The notes under the pieces: model-generated | The model's database searches: none | Seen by the model: the letters and a program-made list of their open reading frames with translations, nothing else | Told to the model about the DNA's origin: nothing | Virus record (IMG/VR): IMGVR_UViG_3300032607_000731 | Location: 1-36,587 of that record | DNA from: a virus | Strand: one strand, 5' to 3' | DNA length: 36,587 nt | Position numbers and translations under genes: made by a program | Shown here: positions 6,833 to 12,379 of the stretch, in pieces | Layout: every line of letters begins with the position of its first letter | How positions within the stretch are numbered: position 1 is the first letter of the stretch

Positions 6833-7999
6833 TTACAGGGGGGTTGCGGAAACAGGGGATGCGGTTATGTCGTCGAAATCGGACAGCACCGCGGACATGA
6901 CCAGCGCAGTGCGTTTGTCGGACTCGGGCGCCACGGAGGGCTTGCCTTCGGCCTGGGTGATGAGGGCCTGCAGCTTGGGCCACTGGCGCGGGCCGATGAT
7001 CTCGGCCTTTGCCAGCTTGTCGGCGCTGGTCGGGCTGATGACGCTGTAGTCGTACATGTCTTCGTGCTTGATGCGCATGGCCTTGAGCGTGGCTTCGGCT
7101 TCCTCTTTGGAAGTCCAGGCGCGGTTGCCCTTCTTGCCCTGCACCACCTTCCACCCGGGCACGGCAACCCCAGCGAACAGGCGGGACTCGACCTCGGCGC
7201 GGATGGCCTTGAGCCAGCCCTCGATCAGGTCGGCCTTGCCCATGGCGATGGCCAGCTGGTCGGGCTCGGCGTCGGGCTTGATGGTGTCGAACGCTTCCAT
7301 CACCTCGTCGCGAATGGCCGGGCAGGTGGCCTTGGCCTTGCAGAACTTGCAGCCCCCGGGCGTGGGGTTCAGGAAGGCGTTGGGTTCGCGGGTAAAGTTC
7401 GCGGCTTCCAGCACCTCCTCGGCGAAGTCCTCCAGGTCGGTCACGGTCTGCACCCATTCGGACACGGCGCCCAGGCGCGGCTGGTGGATCACCAGGCGCA
7501 CGGTCTGGAAGTCCTGCGCCAGCGAGAACTCGCGGTAAGCGGCCAGCGCGTAGATTTGCAGCTGCGGGTTGTCATCGGCCTCGACCACCAGGCCGCGCCC
7601 GTACTTCAGGTCCACCACGATCAGCTCATCGGGCGTCAGGATCACCACGTCGGCGGTGCCGTGGGCGCCAGCCTCGCCGGTGATGTCGGTGATCGGCAGG
7701 CGCTGCTCGACCAGCAGCTGGCCCTGCGTGTTGGCCACGACATTGCGCACATAGTCCAGGTAGTCCTGCACGGCCAGCACCATCTCGGCGTTGACCGGAA
7801 AGCCTTTGGTCATAACGTGACCCGCATAGTCTTTGGCGTCGGTGCCTTCCTCCAGGCACCAAGCGGCCAGCTCGTGGGCGTCGGTGCCTTCGTCGGCGAA
7901 CTTGCTGCTGGTGTCAGGCAAGTCCTTGCACAGCGCTACGCTGCCCGGGCAGCGCATCCAACGCACGGCGCTGGAGGGGGAGAGTTGTGCGTGTGCCAT
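6833..7999 (-). CDS. DUF2800 family RecB/Cas4-like nuclease with Fe-S-type cysteines
   Basis: This 388-residue protein belongs to DUF2800, a phage PD-(D/E)xK exonuclease family related to RecB and Cas4. The nuclease core has GTADVVIL (D117), D-x-K in VVDLKYGRG (D130, K132) and a Q motif [12 protein letters not shown]. Cys17 (MRCPGS) and Cys217, Cys220 and Cys226 ([12 protein letters not shown]) are placed as the four ligands of an iron-sulfur cluster in Cas4/AddB-type nucleases. It probably resects DNA for recombination-dependent replication. The C-terminus has a flexible tail with SDFDDIT (373-379), a peptide shared with two other replication proteins. The start ATG at 7999 overlaps the upstream stop by one base (TAATG). 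Confidence 0.9.
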   Translation of the reverse strand: MAHAQLSPSSAVRWMRCPGSVALCKDLPDTSSKFADEGTDAHELAAWCLEEGTDAKDYAGHVMTKGFPVNAEMVLAVQDYLDYVRNVVANTQGQLLVEQRLPITDITGEAGAHGTADVVILTPDELIVVDLKYGRGLVVEADDNPQLQIYALAAYREFSLAQDFQTVRLVIHQPRLGAVSEWVQTVTDLEDFAEEVLEAANFTREPNAFLNPTPGGCKFCKAKATCPAIRDEVMEAFDTIKPDAEPDQLAIAMGKADLIEGWLKAIRAEVESRLFAGVAVPGWKVVQGKKGNRAWTSKEEAEATLKAMRIKHEDMYDYSVISPTSADKLAKAEIIGPRQWPKLQALITQAEGKPSVAPESDKRTALVMSAVLSDFDDITASPVSATPL

Positions 8000-8478
8000 T
8001 ACAGAGCCGCCAGAAATTCAACGTACTGCTCGACCTTCAGCTCAGGGCCTTTCTTGACGCCGAACTTGGCCAGCGTGGCCAGGACGTGGTCGCGGTTGAC
8101 CTTGACGCCGTCGGTGATGGCCTTGGACACCTGGGCGTAGGTGATGGGCTCGGCCGCCTCAGAAGGGGATGCCGCAGCAACTTCGGCTGGCGCAGTCTCC
8201 ACTGCCGGGGCGGGTGTAACCGTCACGGGAGCAGGCGGGGTAGCTACAGGCTTTTTTGCTTCTGCCTTGTCGAGCACAGGCAGGGCCACTTCGGCCTTGG
8301 CCAGCGGAATGGTGATGTTGCCGGCCGTGGTCTTGGTGACCGTGCCGTTTTCCACACCTTGGGCGATGTTCTTGCCCTGAGTGGCCAGCTTGGTCCAGGC
8401 CGCGATGAGCGCGTTCAGCGCGGTGGTGTTGTCGGTGATCGCAGCGGTTTGCGCGGCGAGGGCTTGTTCAAGGGACAT
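7999..8478 (-). CDS. Phage protein with Pro/Ala-rich linker, unknown function
   Basis: The 159-residue protein has a helical N-terminus ([20 protein letters not shown]), a long proline- and alanine-rich linker (about 78-110) and a compact helical C-terminal domain ([30 protein letters not shown], ending [10 protein letters not shown]). The C-terminal pattern recurs, from memory, at the ends of several phage early proteins, but I know of no function. Placed just before the DUF2800 nuclease and joined by TAATG, it may be a partner or loading factor. The linker suggests two domains that act apart. Confidence 0.75.
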   Translation of the reverse strand: MSLEQALAAQTAAITDNTTALNALIAAWTKLATQGKNIAQGVENGTVTKTTAGNITIPLAKAEVALPVLDKAEAKKPVATPPAPVTVTPAPAVETAPAEVAAASPSEAAEPITYAQVSKAITDGVKVNRDHVLATLAKFGVKKGPELKVEQYVEFLAAL

Positions 8479-8482
8479 GGTT

Positions 8483-8869
8483 TTACTCCGGAGTTACGAG
8501 GGATTGCAGGGCGGTGAAGGGTTTGGCCAGGTCCTGCATGACCTGGTCAAATTTGGAAATGCGTTCAAGCTGCTTGCGCAGGACTTCGGGGCTGTCGATG
8601 TCGAAAGAGCTAAGGACATCGAGCAGCGCGCGGCTGGTGGGGAAGTCAGACCTCAGCTGCAGGGCCTTGCGGACGTCCTCGGGTTCGGAATCCGTAAATT
8701 CCTCCAGAACAGCCAGCAGCGGGCGGTTTTGTTCCTGTTCGTCGAGCAGGTTGGCGAAGCGGGCGGCCAGTTCGGTTTCCGCCTCGGTGCTGGTCAGCGG
8801 GTCGCGGGTGTTCTCGACGTGGCGCAGCAGTTCCTCATCGTTGAGGCGCAAAAGGGGGTGTGCGGGCAT
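8483..8869 (-). CDS. Small helical acidic phage protein, unknown function
   Basis: The start ATG at 8869 (MPAHPLLRLNDEELLRHVEN) is preferred over an upstream extension because a GGAAA precedes it and the added residues look like shadow sequence. The 128 residues are rich in Leu, Glu and Asp and predicted helical throughout, with no recognisable domain. It is the first sizeable gene of the leftward operon, 4 bases before the next gene. First genes of such operons are often host-takeover or regulatory proteins; nothing in the sequence proves that here. Confidence 0.75.
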   Translation of the reverse strand: MPAHPLLRLNDEELLRHVENTRDPLTSTEAETELAARFANLLDEQEQNRPLLAVLEEFTDSEPEDVRKALQLRSDFPTSRALLDVLSSFDIDSPEVLRKQLERISKFDQVMQDLAKPFTALQSLVTPE

Positions 8870-8888
8870 GCTCTGATTTCCGGTTGGG

Positions 8889-8978
8889 TTAGAAAGGACG
8901 CCAGACCAGCAGGTCCAGCGAGACGACAAGGGCGGCAAAGGCGTAGACCGTTGCGAGGGCGTAGTTGCGAAGGCTCAT
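8889..8978 (-). CDS. Possible 29-aa single-pass membrane peptide
   Basis: The frame from ATG 8978 to TAA 8889 encodes MSLRNYALATVYAFAALVVS and then LDLLVWRPF, essentially one hydrophobic helix with a basic start. It is the first frame after the predicted leftward promoter and 19 bases before the next gene. No clear ribosome binding site precedes it, so it may instead be leader sequence. Confidence 0.4.
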   Translation of the reverse strand: MSLRNYALATVYAFAALVVSLDLLVWRPF

Positions 8979-9009
8979 GCGGTTTGGTGTTTAGTTGCGA
9001 GTTGAGTTA

Positions 9010-9038
9010 ACTTTAGCATCGCTAAATCAATTAATCAA
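9010..9038 (-). promoter_or_regulatory. Predicted leftward early promoter (PL-like)
   Basis: On the minus strand TTGATT (9038-9033) and TAAAGT (9015-9010) are separated by 17 bases, each matching four of six consensus bases. The surrounding sequence is AT-rich, unlike the coding DNA. One palindromic operator covers the spacer and -10 (9012-9026) and a second abuts the -35 (9037-9051), the arrangement expected for a repressed promoter. It would drive the whole 8978-152 operon. Confidence 0.6.
9012..9026. promoter_or_regulatory. Operator, TTTAGC-ATC-GCTAAA
   Basis: A perfect 6-3-6 palindrome. The same half-sites occur at 9037 and three times between the repressor and cro-like genes, so this is probably a binding site for the S24 repressor and/or the Cro-like protein. 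It covers the predicted -10 of the leftward promoter. Confidence 0.75.
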
Positions 9039-9051
9039 TAGCAATGCTAAA
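9037..9051. promoter_or_regulatory. Operator, AATAGC-AAT-GCTAAA
   Basis: A near-perfect palindrome centred 25 bp from the neighbouring operator at 9012. The same 25-bp spacing separates two of the operators at the repressor-cro switch. A lone half-site GCTAAA follows at 9058-9063 and may be a weak third site. Confidence 0.7.
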
Positions 9052-9111
9052 TATTTTGCTAAATATTTTCACGACCCCCAAAATCTAACCCAACCTGTAA
9101 CAGCCCGGCGT

Positions 9112-9137
9112 AAAAAAACCGCCTCGGTGGGCGGTTT
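9112..9137 (-). terminator. Rho-independent terminator 2 after the toxin-antitoxin genes
   Basis: On the minus strand AACCGCC and GGCGGTT pair around CACCGA and run into seven T residues. With the adjacent terminator at 9147 it insulates the leftward promoter region from transcripts of the toxin-antitoxin operon. Confidence 0.85.
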
Positions 9138-9146
9138 GACAGGCGT

Positions 9147-9170
9147 AAAAAAGCCCGCTCGGGGCGGGCT
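9147..9170 (-). terminator. Rho-independent terminator 1 after the toxin-antitoxin genes
   Basis: On the minus strand AGCCCGC-CCCGA-GCGGGCT is followed by a run of T residues. It lies 23 bases past the antitoxin stop codon. Confidence 0.88.
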
Positions 9171-9192
9171 GGTGTTTAGGGCTGGTGCGTTG

Positions 9193-9528
9193 TCAGGCTA
9201 CTTTTTTCCACTCTTCGATTTGGTGCTCGACCTCGCCCGCTTTGACCTCATGGTGCTGCAAAACCTCCTTGAGACCCTCCGGTGCAAAGCGCTGCAAGAT
9301 GTCGCGCATCAATGGCTGATAGCCAATGCCGTGGTGCGCGGCGATCAGCTTGTAGGCGTCGATCAATTGCTTTGGCAGGCGGATCGAGATGGCCTGCAGT
9401 CCCAGGCTTGCGTCAATCGCGGCCTCAAGGTCTTTTGCGGCGGGTCTTGCATTCACCTCGCTTGTGCCAAGCTGGCCGGACTCCCAAGCCTCTTCGGTAC
9501 TTTCAATTTTTGCGCGGTCGTTCATCAT
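9193..9528 (-). CDS. BrnA/CopG-like ribbon-helix-helix antitoxin
   Basis: The 111-residue start at ATG 9528 is set by a good AAGGAG five bases before it; a longer frame would run back into the toxin gene. The acidic N-terminus (residues 1-50) is typical of an antitoxin tail that wraps its toxin. The core GLQAISIRLPKQLIDAYKLI is a CopG/BrnA ribbon-helix-helix pattern, continued by GIGYQPLMRDILQRF. It should bind the toxin encoded 16 bases upstream and repress the shared promoter. It is transcribed leftward and ends in front of two tandem terminators, so it is a self-contained lysogeny module. Confidence 0.75.
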   Translation of the reverse strand: MMNDRAKIESTEEAWESGQLGTSEVNARPAAKDLEAAIDASLGLQAISIRLPKQLIDAYKLIAAHHGIGYQPLMRDILQRFAPEGLKEVLQHHEVKAGEVEHQIEEWKKVA

Positions 9529-9544
9529 GGTTTCTCCTTGGTTC

Positions 9545-9832
9545 TCACCGGGCTTTGCGGTCGTACAAGCCTTGGGCGGCCCTGTCGGCTTCGTAGGCTG
9601 ATCGCAGATGAAGCTGACCATCCCGGTAAATAAAAATGATTTTCAGAAGTCTGCCCTGACTGGTCGGGGCAATGAACCACAAGGTGGGTGGGTCACTTCT
9701 ATGGTCTTCACGGTCGTCCTCCAAGAAAGAGCCACACTTGTTTTCAAAGCATTGCTCAACTTCGCGCCGCGTCACGTTGTGTTTGTCAGCCAGCTTTTTT
9801 AGCGTAGCCTCAGATATACGCAGGTTGTTCAT
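9545..9832 (-). CDS. BrnT-like toxin of a type II toxin-antitoxin pair
   Basis: This 95-residue protein (ATG 9832, weak GGAA upstream; a GTG at 9841 is possible) has a helical start (ISEATLKKLADKHNVTRREV), a central CFENKCGSFLEDDREDH and a beta-rich end with PPTLWFIAPTSQGRLLKIIF and HLRSAYEAD. The pattern matches a family of small RelE/BrnT-fold toxins often misnamed ADP-ribosyl-dinitrogen-reductase hydrolase and nearly always found with a CopG antitoxin. An RNase activity is expected from the fold but is not shown here. Toxin precedes antitoxin, as in brnT-brnA. The location in the immunity region suggests prophage stabilisation or phage exclusion. Confidence 0.7.
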   Translation of the reverse strand: MNNLRISEATLKKLADKHNVTRREVEQCFENKCGSFLEDDREDHRSDPPTLWFIAPTSQGRLLKIIFIYRDGQLHLRSAYEADRAAQGLYDRKAR

Positions 9833-9939
9833 GATTTCCACAGGGAAGAGCCTTCGAGTTTATCACTTTGTATATACAAGCGCCTAGAGGGGTTTTCCCG
9901 TGTGGCAAACTCATGGCAACCCATATTAGAAAGACAACG

Positions 9940-10167
9940 ATGGGCACTTTATGCCAAGACAAATACGCAACATATGCGACCCGTCTTTTGTGGCGGATGA
10001 GGCTTCGCAAGATGGCCCTGGTCTTGACGGGTGCCACGGTTTTCACCGTCTTTTTGCTGCCAAACAGTACGCTTTTTAACCACATGATGCTGGCGCAAAT
10101 TTTTGGATGGCTTGCCCTGATATTTGCAGAACTTTGGTTTTTCTGCGTCTTGCGCCGGAAATTTTGA
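9940..10167 (+). CDS. Small two-helix membrane protein, possible exclusion factor
   Basis: The 75-residue reading from ATG 9940 (GAAAG a few bases upstream) begins MGTLCQDKYATYATRLLWRM and has two hydrophobic helices, MALVLTGATVFTVFLLP and MLAQIFGWLALIFAELWFF, then a basic end VLRRKF. An earlier ATG at 9913 would add nine residues. The two helices with short polar links look like a real membrane protein. It is the only rightward gene between the toxin and the repressor, convergent with the gene at 10217. Small membrane proteins of immunity regions often block superinfection; that is inference. Confidence 0.5.
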   Translation: MGTLCQDKYATYATRLLWRMRLRKMALVLTGATVFTVFLLPNSTLFNHMMLAQIFGWLALIFAELWFFCVLRRKF

Positions 10168-10216
10168 AACATCCGATGGCAAGGGGCAGCAGGGCCAGGC
10201 AGAGTAGGGCGGGGGG

Positions 10217-10582
10217 TCATCTCCAAAAAGACGTAACGCCAAGCATGAAGCCAAAAACAGCCCACATGATTCGATAAAGCGGTTCAGCATTCCGTTCGCG
10301 CTGGGCATCTTGTTCGTTATTCTTTTTTTCTTGCAAGTGCCAGTTATCTTTGCGCTCCCGCTCTTTATCCCTGGCCTTTTCGGCATTTTCTTCGGCCATG
10401 ATTTCTCTTACCGCTGCTGGCGAGAGAGCTCCCCAGTATTGCGAAACTGCCTCCAGGCGAGCAAGTTCTCGTCGCTGGTTATTTGCCATTGCATCAATCT
10501 CCGCGATTCTTTTGGCTTTAAAAGATTTTGCTTCTGCTATGTGTGCGAGAAAACGTTTCTCAAGATCGGTAGGTGATCTCAT
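10217..10582 (-). CDS. Coiled-coil protein with C-terminal membrane anchor
   Basis: The 121-residue protein is highly charged for its first 95 residues (many E, K and R, for example EENAEKARDKERERKDNWHL), consistent with a coiled coil, and ends in one hydrophobic helix IMWAVFGFMLGVTSFW. It lies 79 bases downstream of the repressor gene on the same strand and could be co-transcribed with it in the lysogen. That makes a superinfection-exclusion or lysogenic-conversion role plausible, as for sieB-type genes, but I recognise no named family. The A/T content is higher than that of the replication genes. Confidence 0.65.
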   Translation of the reverse strand: MRSPTDLEKRFLAHIAEAKSFKAKRIAEIDAMANNQRRELARLEAVSQYWGALSPAAVREIMAEENAEKARDKERERKDNWHLQEKKNNEQDAQRERNAEPLYRIMWAVFGFMLGVTSFWR

Positions 10583-10661
10583 GCTTGGGTATTGATCTTC
10601 TTTTTATTTGCAACGGACCGCATGGGCGTAGTTGTTCGTTGGAAGCGAAACATTGCGAGAC

Positions 10662-11360
10662 TCAACCGTCTTCCCACTTGCCCAGTACGGTGCCCAGCAC
10701 CTTGAATTTTTCGCGGATGGGTTCGTGGGACAGGTTCAGCGGCTGGAGCCACTTGCGGCCATCCTCGTTTTTGAAGACCTTGAAGGTCACCTCGTCAGAG
10801 CCTTCGAGGCAGGCCACCACGCGGTCGCCGTTGTCGGGCATGCGCTTTTCGGGGTCTACAAAAATGAAGCAGCCCTCGGGGTAGGTGCGGCCGTGGGGCG
10901 CGGTCATGGAGTCGCCGCGCACGCGCAGGGTAAAGGTGCTGCTGGTGTGGTTCACCGGGCAGTCGAACCAGCGCTCAGCCTCACCAGGTGGCAAAAGGTC
11001 TTCTGCTTTGCACCATGCGCCGGCCTGAATCCATGAGATCAACGGTACCCGGCCACGGATGTCGGGGCCGGGGGAGACGTTAGAAGCAGGGGCACTTCCA
11101 ATAATTGTTTGTATGCCGCTGGCGTCTTGCACTTCTTTAGCCAGTCTTGGGCTAATTTGCGCAATTGAACACTTCAAACCCGTGGCATAGGTTATTGCAG
11201 CCTCAAGACTCACGGGCCGATGGCCACTGCAATGCTGGCTGAGCATTGAAGCGCCGCCTGGGACTTTGAATTGCCGAGCGAATGCAGCTTTATTGCTCAC
11301 GCTTTGAAAAAGCCGCGTGAGATTGGCTGCCTCTTGTTCTTTTGTCCAGATTTCTAACAT
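10662..11360 (-). CDS. LexA/CI-type repressor with S24 self-cleaving peptidase domain
   Basis: The 232-residue protein is the likely lysogeny repressor. An N-terminal DNA-binding segment (1-75) includes KAAFARQFKVPGGASMLSQH and is followed by an S24/LexA domain. The cleavage site is Ala113-Gly114 (WIQAGAW), the nucleophile Ser151 (RGDSM) and the general base Lys194 (VTFKVF), so it should self-cleave when RecA is activated, linking induction to DNA damage. The start codon at 11358-11360 touches the operator at 11360-11374, leaving no room for a normal ribosome binding site, so the message may be leaderless as for lambda cI. Palindromes of identical type at 9012-9051 suggest that it also silences the leftward operon. 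Confidence 0.93.
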   Translation of the reverse strand: MLEIWTKEQEAANLTRLFQSVSNKAAFARQFKVPGGASMLSQHCSGHRPVSLEAAITYATGLKCSIAQISPRLAKEVQDASGIQTIIGSAPASNVSPGPDIRGRVPLISWIQAGAWCKAEDLLPPGEAERWFDCPVNHTSSTFTLRVRGDSMTAPHGRTYPEGCFIFVDPEKRMPDNGDRVVACLEGSDEVTFKVFKNEDGRKWLQPLNLSHEPIREKFKVLGTVLGKWEDG

Positions 11361-11374
11361 ATAGCAATGCTATA
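11360..11374. promoter_or_regulatory. Operator, TATAGC-AAT-GCTATA
   Basis: A perfect 6-3-6 palindrome that shares its first base with the repressor start codon. Occupation would block repressor transcription, giving negative autoregulation comparable to lambda OR3. Confidence 0.75.
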
Positions 11375-11384
11375 TAAATAAATG

Positions 11385-11399
11385 TTTAGCATGGCTACC
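11385..11399. promoter_or_regulatory. Operator, TTTAGC-ATG-GCTACC
   Basis: The left half-site is perfect and the right half has two mismatches, suggesting a weaker site. It is the middle of three operators, centred 25 bp from the first and 23 bp from the third. Confidence 0.65.
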
Positions 11400-11407
11400 A
11401 TTCAGCA

Positions 11408-11422
11408 TTTAGCTATGCTAAA
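11408..11422. promoter_or_regulatory. Operator, TTTAGC-TAT-GCTAAA
   Basis: A perfect palindrome ending 8 bases before the cro-like ATG and immediately before the SD-like AAAGGG. It probably controls the rightward promoter; no convincing -35/-10 pair could be fixed for that promoter. Confidence 0.72.
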
Positions 11423-11430
11423 TTAAAGGG

Positions 11431-11763
11431 ATGGAAACATCAAAAACCCCGTTCAAAGAAGCTTGCGACATTGTTGGCTCACAGGCTGAAATGGCAAGAA
11501 TTCTTGCCATCACACCCGGCATGGTGAGTCAGCTTGCCAACGGTCATCGGCCCGTCCCAATCGAACACTGCTTGGCAATTGAGCGGGCCGTCAGTGGGCA
11601 GATCACGCGTCAAGCACTTCGACCAAAAGACTTTCGTCGCATCTGGCCCGACTTGTCTTCCGCCGACCCCATCCTCGAAGCTCAAATAGCCGAAGCAGCC
11701 AAGGCCGGCTTGATCGAGCGCCGCGTCGGCCCGGCTGATCGCCGCATCAAGAAATCCGCCTGA
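11431..11763 (+). CDS. Cro/YdaS-like helix-turn-helix regulator
   Basis: The 110-residue protein opens the rightward operon, with AAAGGG directly before its ATG. Residues 8-60 form a YdaS/Cro-type HTH: KEACDIVGSQAEMARILAI, then TPGMVSQLANGHRPVPIEHC, and RQALRPKDFRRIWPDL. Proteins of this type serve as Cro in many proteobacterial phages. It faces the S24 repressor gene across three operators, so it most likely competes for these sites and pushes towards lytic growth. The C-terminal 35 residues are basic and helical. An antitoxin role as in the YdaS-YdaT pair is an alternative, but no YdaT-like gene follows. Confidence 0.85.
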   Translation: METSKTPFKEACDIVGSQAEMARILAITPGMVSQLANGHRPVPIEHCLAIERAVSGQITRQALRPKDFRRIWPDLSSADPILEAQIAEAAKAGLIERRVGPADRRIKKSA

Positions 11764-11812
11764 CCGCATCTCCAGCGGCAGCGCATCGAACACCAAAACC
11801 CAAGGATTTTTC

Positions 11813-12022
11813 ATGCCACTGAACCTCAAGCGGACGCAGCGCGTCGTCACATACCTAAACGACAAGGAATACATCGACCTGCTCAAGAGCGCAGCGCGCT
11901 TTGACAAGCGCCCTGGCGACTTCGTTCGGTTTGGTTTGCTGCGGGACATGTATGGCAGTTTAGGCATGGACGCCTCGCTGCACAACGAAAACGACAGTGC
12001 CGATGAGGCACAAGAGCAATGA
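11813..12022 (+). CDS. Small ribbon-helix-helix-like protein (69 aa), unknown function
   Basis: The sequence starts MPLNLKRTQRVVTYLNDKEY and continues DLLKSAARFDKRPGDFVRFG, a strand followed by two helices that would suit a ribbon-helix-helix DNA-binding fold. The C-terminal 20 residues are acidic and disordered. It comes 49 bases after the Cro-like gene and overlaps the next gene by ATGA. It may be a second early regulator; this is inferred from fold and position. Confidence 0.65.
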   Translation: MPLNLKRTQRVVTYLNDKEYIDLLKSAARFDKRPGDFVRFGLLRDMYGSLGMDASLHNENDSADEAQEQ

Positions 12023-12222
12023 ATACAGCACTTCCCGCCGACCTGCGCGCCGTCAAGGATGGCCGTCACCCGCTGACCGCCGCCGAACGCATGGCCCGGA
12101 TTCTTCGTGACAACACCAACAACCGATTCTGCACGCCGTTTTCCCGCGACCCGGCGGGCATCAACACTGTGGTGCTACAGGACAAGGACAAGACGCATTC
12201 CTTGAAAAGGGCAGCGATTTAA
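12019..12222 (+). CDS. Small basic protein (67 aa), unknown function
   Basis: The frame begins at an ATGA overlap with the previous gene, MNTALPADLRAVKDGRHPLT, and contains AAERMARILRDNTNNRFCTP. There is no recognisable domain. Translation coupling and lack of any other gene in the interval support it. It is followed directly by a strong terminator. Confidence 0.6.
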   Translation: MNTALPADLRAVKDGRHPLTAAERMARILRDNTNNRFCTPFSRDPAGINTVVLQDKDKTHSLKRAAI

Positions 12223-12253
12223 GCGACATGGGCGCGCTTTTCATTCGCCCACA

Positions 12254-12290
12254 AAAAAGCCGGTACTGCGCAAACAGCCCGGCTTTTTCT
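12254..12290 (+). terminator. Rho-independent terminator after the cro operon
   Basis: A 10-bp stem AAAAAGCCGG (12254-12263) and CCGGCTTTTT (12279-12288) with a 15-base loop has T runs on both sides, so it can act in either direction. It separates the short cro operon from the replication gene. Replication and late genes would therefore need readthrough, antitermination or a new promoter in the AT-rich stretch 12291-12350. Confidence 0.85.
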
Positions 12291-12379
12291 ATTCATAAAA
12301 AAAAAAGAAAGTCTCCTCTTATGTCTGCCTCTATTTTAACCAAAAACCTGCCTTGGCGGGGATTCACGGCAGCGCTCAA

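Noticed and set aside
6440-8140. A 566-codon open frame on the + strand opposite DUF2815 and DUF2800
   Set aside because: Its composition (Gly, His, Leu, Gln and Val rich without domains) is what high-GC antisense frames give, and the minus-strand genes have clear families and overlapping starts.
9868-9939. Upstream start for the small membrane protein at 9940
   Set aside because: The extra residues have no ribosome binding site and run towards the toxin promoter region; ATG 9940 has a better upstream purine stretch.
11479-12069. A 196-codon - strand frame across the cro operon
   Set aside because: It opposes the Cro-like gene and two coupled small genes and has no domain.
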